13,348 nt of DNA from positions 367,167-380,514 of the forward strand of contig MU646690.1 of the NCBI GenBank assembly GCA_026770585.1, given 5' to 3'. The notes beneath the pieces were generated by a model. That model was given only the letters and a program-made list of their open reading frames with translations, searched no databases and had not been told where the DNA came from. Of the stretch, positions 11,662 to 13,348 are shown piece by piece (position 1 is the first letter of the stretch; each line of letters starts with the position of its first letter). The stretch comes from Baffinella frigidus (Eukaryota; Cryptophyceae; Cryptomonadales; Baffinellaceae). A program made the translations under genes and the position numbers.

Positions 11662-11791
11662 CCACTTAGCATTCCTTCCCCCCCGGATACCCGGGGGAAA
11701 TGCGGTTAGAATCCAATGCAAAAGGATAAGATTCTGGTACAAATCGTTTAGATGGACTGTATCCATGAAGCCCCCGGTGGATGCTAAGTGG
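11662..11791 (-). mobile_element. MITE E, copy 1 (hairpin type TTCCCCC)
   Basis: The ends are CCACTTAGCAT and ATGCTAAGTGG. Read on the minus strand, the first ~65 bp match copy 2 with four or five substitutions (CCACCGGGGGCTTCA, GGATACAGTCCATCTAAAC, ATTTGTACCAGAATCTT). The rest differs and contains the hairpin TTCCCCC ... GGGGGAA at 11676-11699. An exact TGGTACAAAT box is at 11735-11744. It lies between satellite copies 4 and 5. Confidence 0.88.
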
Positions 11792-11792
11792 T

Positions 11793-11832
11793 GTCTCGAT
11801 CGGGATCCCTAGGTCGTCCCGAACTGCCAAGG
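11793..11832 (+). repeat. CTCGATCGGGATCCCTAGG repeat, copy 5
   Basis: TCTCGATCGGGATCCCTAGG, TCGTCCCGAACTGCCAAGG. It continues into TTTCGTATCAGTCGGCACC (11844), a phrase echoed near 11971 and 12106. Confidence 0.8.
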
Positions 11833-12025
11833 CGAAAGGATGTTTCGTATCAGTCGGCACCTTCATCTTCTTCTTCATTTCTCTCGACACAGGTCCTAGA
11901 TGAGGCTCTTGAGCCTTGAGTTGAGTGATACAAAAGTCTATGAGCCTTAAGAAACGGGCCCACCTCGGAAACATCAGTCGGCACCCTTGCCCACAAAGGT
12001 TTAGGATTAGGGGTTGGGATTTAAA
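11833..12025. other. Gene-free interval with CAGTCGGCACC echoes
   Basis: ATCAGTCGGCACC occurs near 11849 and 11970, and ATCAGTTGGCGCC near 12111. CTCTTGAGCCTTGAGTTGAG recalls the 1491-1655 cluster. No gene is supported. Confidence 0.5.
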
Positions 12026-12061
12026 CTCTCTCTCTCTCTTCTCTCTCTCTCCCTCTCTCTA
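12026..12061. repeat. (CT)n microsatellite
   Basis: CTCTCTCTCTCTCTT, CTCTCTCTCTCC, CTCTCTCTAG. Confidence 0.9.
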
Positions 12062-12129
12062 GCGTAGCTGCGACAATCCCCGAAACTACCAAGCAACAAG
12101 CATGTCTCGTATCAGTTGGCGCCTGTGCA

Positions 12130-12298
12130 AACCCCTAAACCCTCCACTTAGCAGCCACCGGGGGCTTCACGGATACAGTCCATCTAAACTATTTGTACTA
12201 GAATCTTGTAAATTGCCCTGGAACCCAACCGAAATTTCGCCTTGAATTCAAGGCGAAAAGGAACTCGGCCGCTGCTAAGTAAAACCCTAAACCCTAAG
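12130..12298 (-). repeat. Short telomere-type repeat (CCCTAAA) split by element E2
   Basis: ACCCCTAAACCCT lies directly before E2 and AAAACCCTAAACCCTAAGGG directly after it. The G-rich strand here is the minus strand, opposite to the other arrays in the window. Confidence 0.75.
12144..12282 (+). mobile_element. MITE E, copy 2 (hairpin type TTTCGCCTTGAA)
   Basis: The left end CCACTTAGCAG and right end GCTGCTAAGT are inverted. The first ~65 bp match copy 1 at over 90%. The second half instead carries a perfect 24-bp palindrome centred between 12246 and 12247 (TTTCGCCTTGAA and its complement, 12235-12258). It is inserted in CCCTAAA repeats. The TGGTACAAAT box is present with one change (TAGTACAAAT on the minus strand). 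Confidence 0.88.
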
Positions 12299-12373
12299 GG
12301 CGAAAAAGACCGAACCCCCAAATTTGTAGGCGGCCTCGAGCAGGGAAAATCGCGAATCCGTGCATTTGAAAGA
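12299..12373. other. Short unique stretch
   Basis: No feature is seen. Confidence 0.4.
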
Positions 12374-12563
12374 CCACTCGAGAATGCTAGAGGATACTTT
12401 TTACATATAGAGTTCTGAACATTTGTCCGGGATAGGGAATTCCAACCTCGCGCCTGGTATATATTTCAAATTCCGTGACCAATTTCACATGAAAGTTCCT
12501 ACACAGATACATACTTGTAAAGAATCTCACTTTTAAATAGGCCCGTCTAGCATACTCGTGTGG
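12374..12563. mobile_element. Possible TIR element (~190 bp)
   Basis: The left end CCACTCGAGAATGCTAGAGG and the inverse of 12543-12563 agree at 17 of 21 positions. There is no TA duplication and no internal hairpin of note. CAAATTCCGTGA at about 12468 is shared with 635-646 in the 518-690 element. Boundaries are tentative. Confidence 0.45.
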
Positions 12564-12577
12564 GAAGGGAAAGCGCT

Positions 12578-12686
12578 GATGGATGACTGCGACTTATTTT
12601 GGATGACTGACATCCTGCGAGTTATTTTGGATGACGAGTTATTTTGGATGACTGGATGACTTATTTTGGATGACTGGATGAGACAC
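12578..12686 (+). repeat. TTATTTTGGATGACTGGATGA minisatellite
   Basis: Five or six degenerate units of TTATTTTGGATGAC with GGATGAC or GCGAG linkers. Confidence 0.85.
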
Positions 12687-12729
12687 CACGTGAGGCTAAA
12701 ACAAGCCCCTGGAGGGAGGCGAGAAGGCC

Positions 12730-12757
12730 ACACAGCGGGCTACGAAGGGATTTTCGG
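12730..12757 (+). repeat. Solo end related to the 2471-2646 element
   Basis: CACACAGCGGGCTACGAAGG then GATTTTCGGG matches both ends of that element. The inner sequence and the partner end are not found nearby, so this is a solo end or a host repeat. Confidence 0.55.
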
Positions 12758-12870
12758 GCGCTGAAAGCAAAATTCACTACACAAATGCTCTACCATCACT
12801 TGTATGAACAAATCGTGCAGTAATTTTCGTTGCCCAAAAGCAATAAATTATTACTTTGCTGGGGATTGAC
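12758..12870. other. AT-rich gene-free stretch
   Basis: AGCAATAAATTATTACTTTGCT at about 12839-12861 forms a small hairpin and includes AATAAA (12842-12847). No gene ends here. Confidence 0.35.
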
Positions 12871-12955
12871 GTACCCCGGGGGGGGGGCGACGGTGGGCGC
12901 GCTGACATCTGATCGATCCCCTGCCACAATTTAGAGTTTAGGGTTTACCACGCCG
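12870..12955 (+). repeat. Duplicated block Q, copy 1
   Basis: GTACCCCGGG, a G run, GGTGGGCGCG, ACATCTGATCGATCCCCTGC, then a telomere-like GTTTAGGGTTTA and CCACG. It recurs at 13072-13160. Confidence 0.8.
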
Positions 12956-13078
12956 GAGGGCTCGAAACATCCACTTTTGACATCTTTCAGGGGAAAGCTC
13001 CTGGATACTAAAGTCAACAGACGCCAGATCTGGCGTGGATAAGGCGTCGGTTTTCCTCGAGCCCTCTGGCGTGGTACC
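12946..13078. mobile_element. TA-flanked TIR element with 16-bp palindrome
   Basis: The ends CCACGCCGGAGGGCTCGA and the inverse of CTCGAGCCCTCTGGCGTGG match except at one or two bases, each bordered by TA. Inside, ACGCCAGATCTGGCGT (13021-13036) is a perfect palindrome placed toward the right end, the same layout as families H and E. A further left-end-like copy, TACCACGCCACAGGGCTCGA, is at 13213-13232. The element separates the two Q blocks. Confidence 0.75.
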
Positions 13079-13160
13079 CCGGGTGGGGGTGGGTGCGCGA
13101 ACATCTGATCGATCCCCTGCCGCGATTTCGCGGTTTGGGTTTGGGTTTTATGGTTACCAC
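13072..13160 (+). repeat. Duplicated block Q, copy 2
   Basis: GGTACCCCGGGTGGGGGTGG, GAACATCTGATCGATCCCC, GCGATTTCGC, GGTTTGGGTTTGGG, GGTTACCACG. The telomere-like part is TTTGGG here but TTTAGGG in copy 1. Confidence 0.8.
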
Positions 13161-13230
13161 GAGGCAACTTTGGAGCGGGAAGAGCCCACATAGACTGAGA
13201 CAGAGCTTGACCGTACCACGCCACAGGGCT

Positions 13231-13280
13231 CGAAACTGGGTGGCAGGGCAACCTGTCACCCAGTTTGCCACCCAGTTTGG
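13231..13280. repeat. ACTGGGTG hairpin abutting terminal array
   Basis: AAACTGGGTGGCAGG pairs with CCTGTCACCCAGTTT (one mismatch, short loop), followed by a second GCCACCCAGTTTG that runs into the TTTGGGG repeats. Confidence 0.75.
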
Positions 13281-13348
13281 GGTTTGGAGTTTGGGGTTTG
13301 GGGTTTGGGGTTTGGGGTTTGGGGTTTGGGGTTTGGGGTGTCGGGTTT
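13274..13348 (+). repeat. TTTGGGG array at the right edge
   Basis: About ten TTTGGGG heptamers with one TTTGGAG and one TGTCGGG variant continue to the end of the window. The G-rich strand runs 5'-3' towards the edge, the orientation expected of a right-hand telomere. The window may simply stop inside a longer interstitial array. Confidence 0.85.

Noticed and set aside
11255-11974. Minus-strand frames with YNT/LST repeats (up to 139 aa)
   Set aside because: They cross the minisatellite and MITE E1. The repeats follow the ~20-bp DNA unit and there is no independent coding evidence.

Overview
The window looks like repeat-dominated nuclear DNA from a eukaryote, most likely a microalga or another protist, and probably subtelomeric. 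The reasons are four arrays of plant/alga-type telomeric heptamers and their variants (TTTAGGG, TTTGGGG, TTTCGGG, TGTAGGG), CT/GT microsatellites, AATAAA signals, a dense set of short terminal-inverted-repeat (TIR) elements, and no bacterial-style gene packing. I cannot assign a species. Dinoflagellates, haptophytes and green algae all use TTTAGGG-type telomeres, so that sequence does not decide between them. I found no tRNA, rRNA, CRISPR array or transposase gene.

Layout. 1-165 is a telomere-variant array. 190-815 holds three copies of an ~85-bp direct repeat that alternate with two different TIR elements. 1000-3150 holds a 28-bp palindrome and four or more separate TIR/foldback elements. 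3200-4055 is ATTTG-rich and CT-rich low-complexity DNA carrying one copy of a ~147-bp interspersed repeat (family R). 4060-5600 is a patchwork of diverged duplications with strong palindromes. It ends in two tandem 34-bp hairpin units, which lie just upstream of the only credible protein gene.

That gene is at 5699-6565 (288 aa, + strand). It is GC-rich, arginine- and proline-rich, has a central His/Cys cluster, and I do not recognise it. Downstream are GT minisatellites split by a copy of R, then a cluster (7119-9905) of eight copies of a near-palindromic ~117-bp element (family M), interrupted by a 400-bp interstitial telomere-like array. 9517-9666 is a separate 60-bp-arm hairpin. 10016-11600 is a higher-order satellite based on a ~20-bp unit (AAGTATTGTAGAGAG) that has been invaded by four copies of another MITE family (H) and by one 188-bp element (K). 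11662-12282 holds two copies of a fourth family (E). 12374-13270 has further TIR elements and a duplicated block, and the window ends in a TTTGGGG array.

No gene pathway can be reconstructed. The main biology is a radiation of small non-autonomous DNA elements, several flanked by TA in the manner of Tc1/mariner or Stowaway MITEs. The two most interesting patterns are these. First, families H and E keep a conserved half but carry a different self-complementary hairpin in each lineage. Second, short boxes (CCTACNGTAGG and TGGTACAAAT) are shared by elements that otherwise do not resemble each other. All identities and counts were made by eye.
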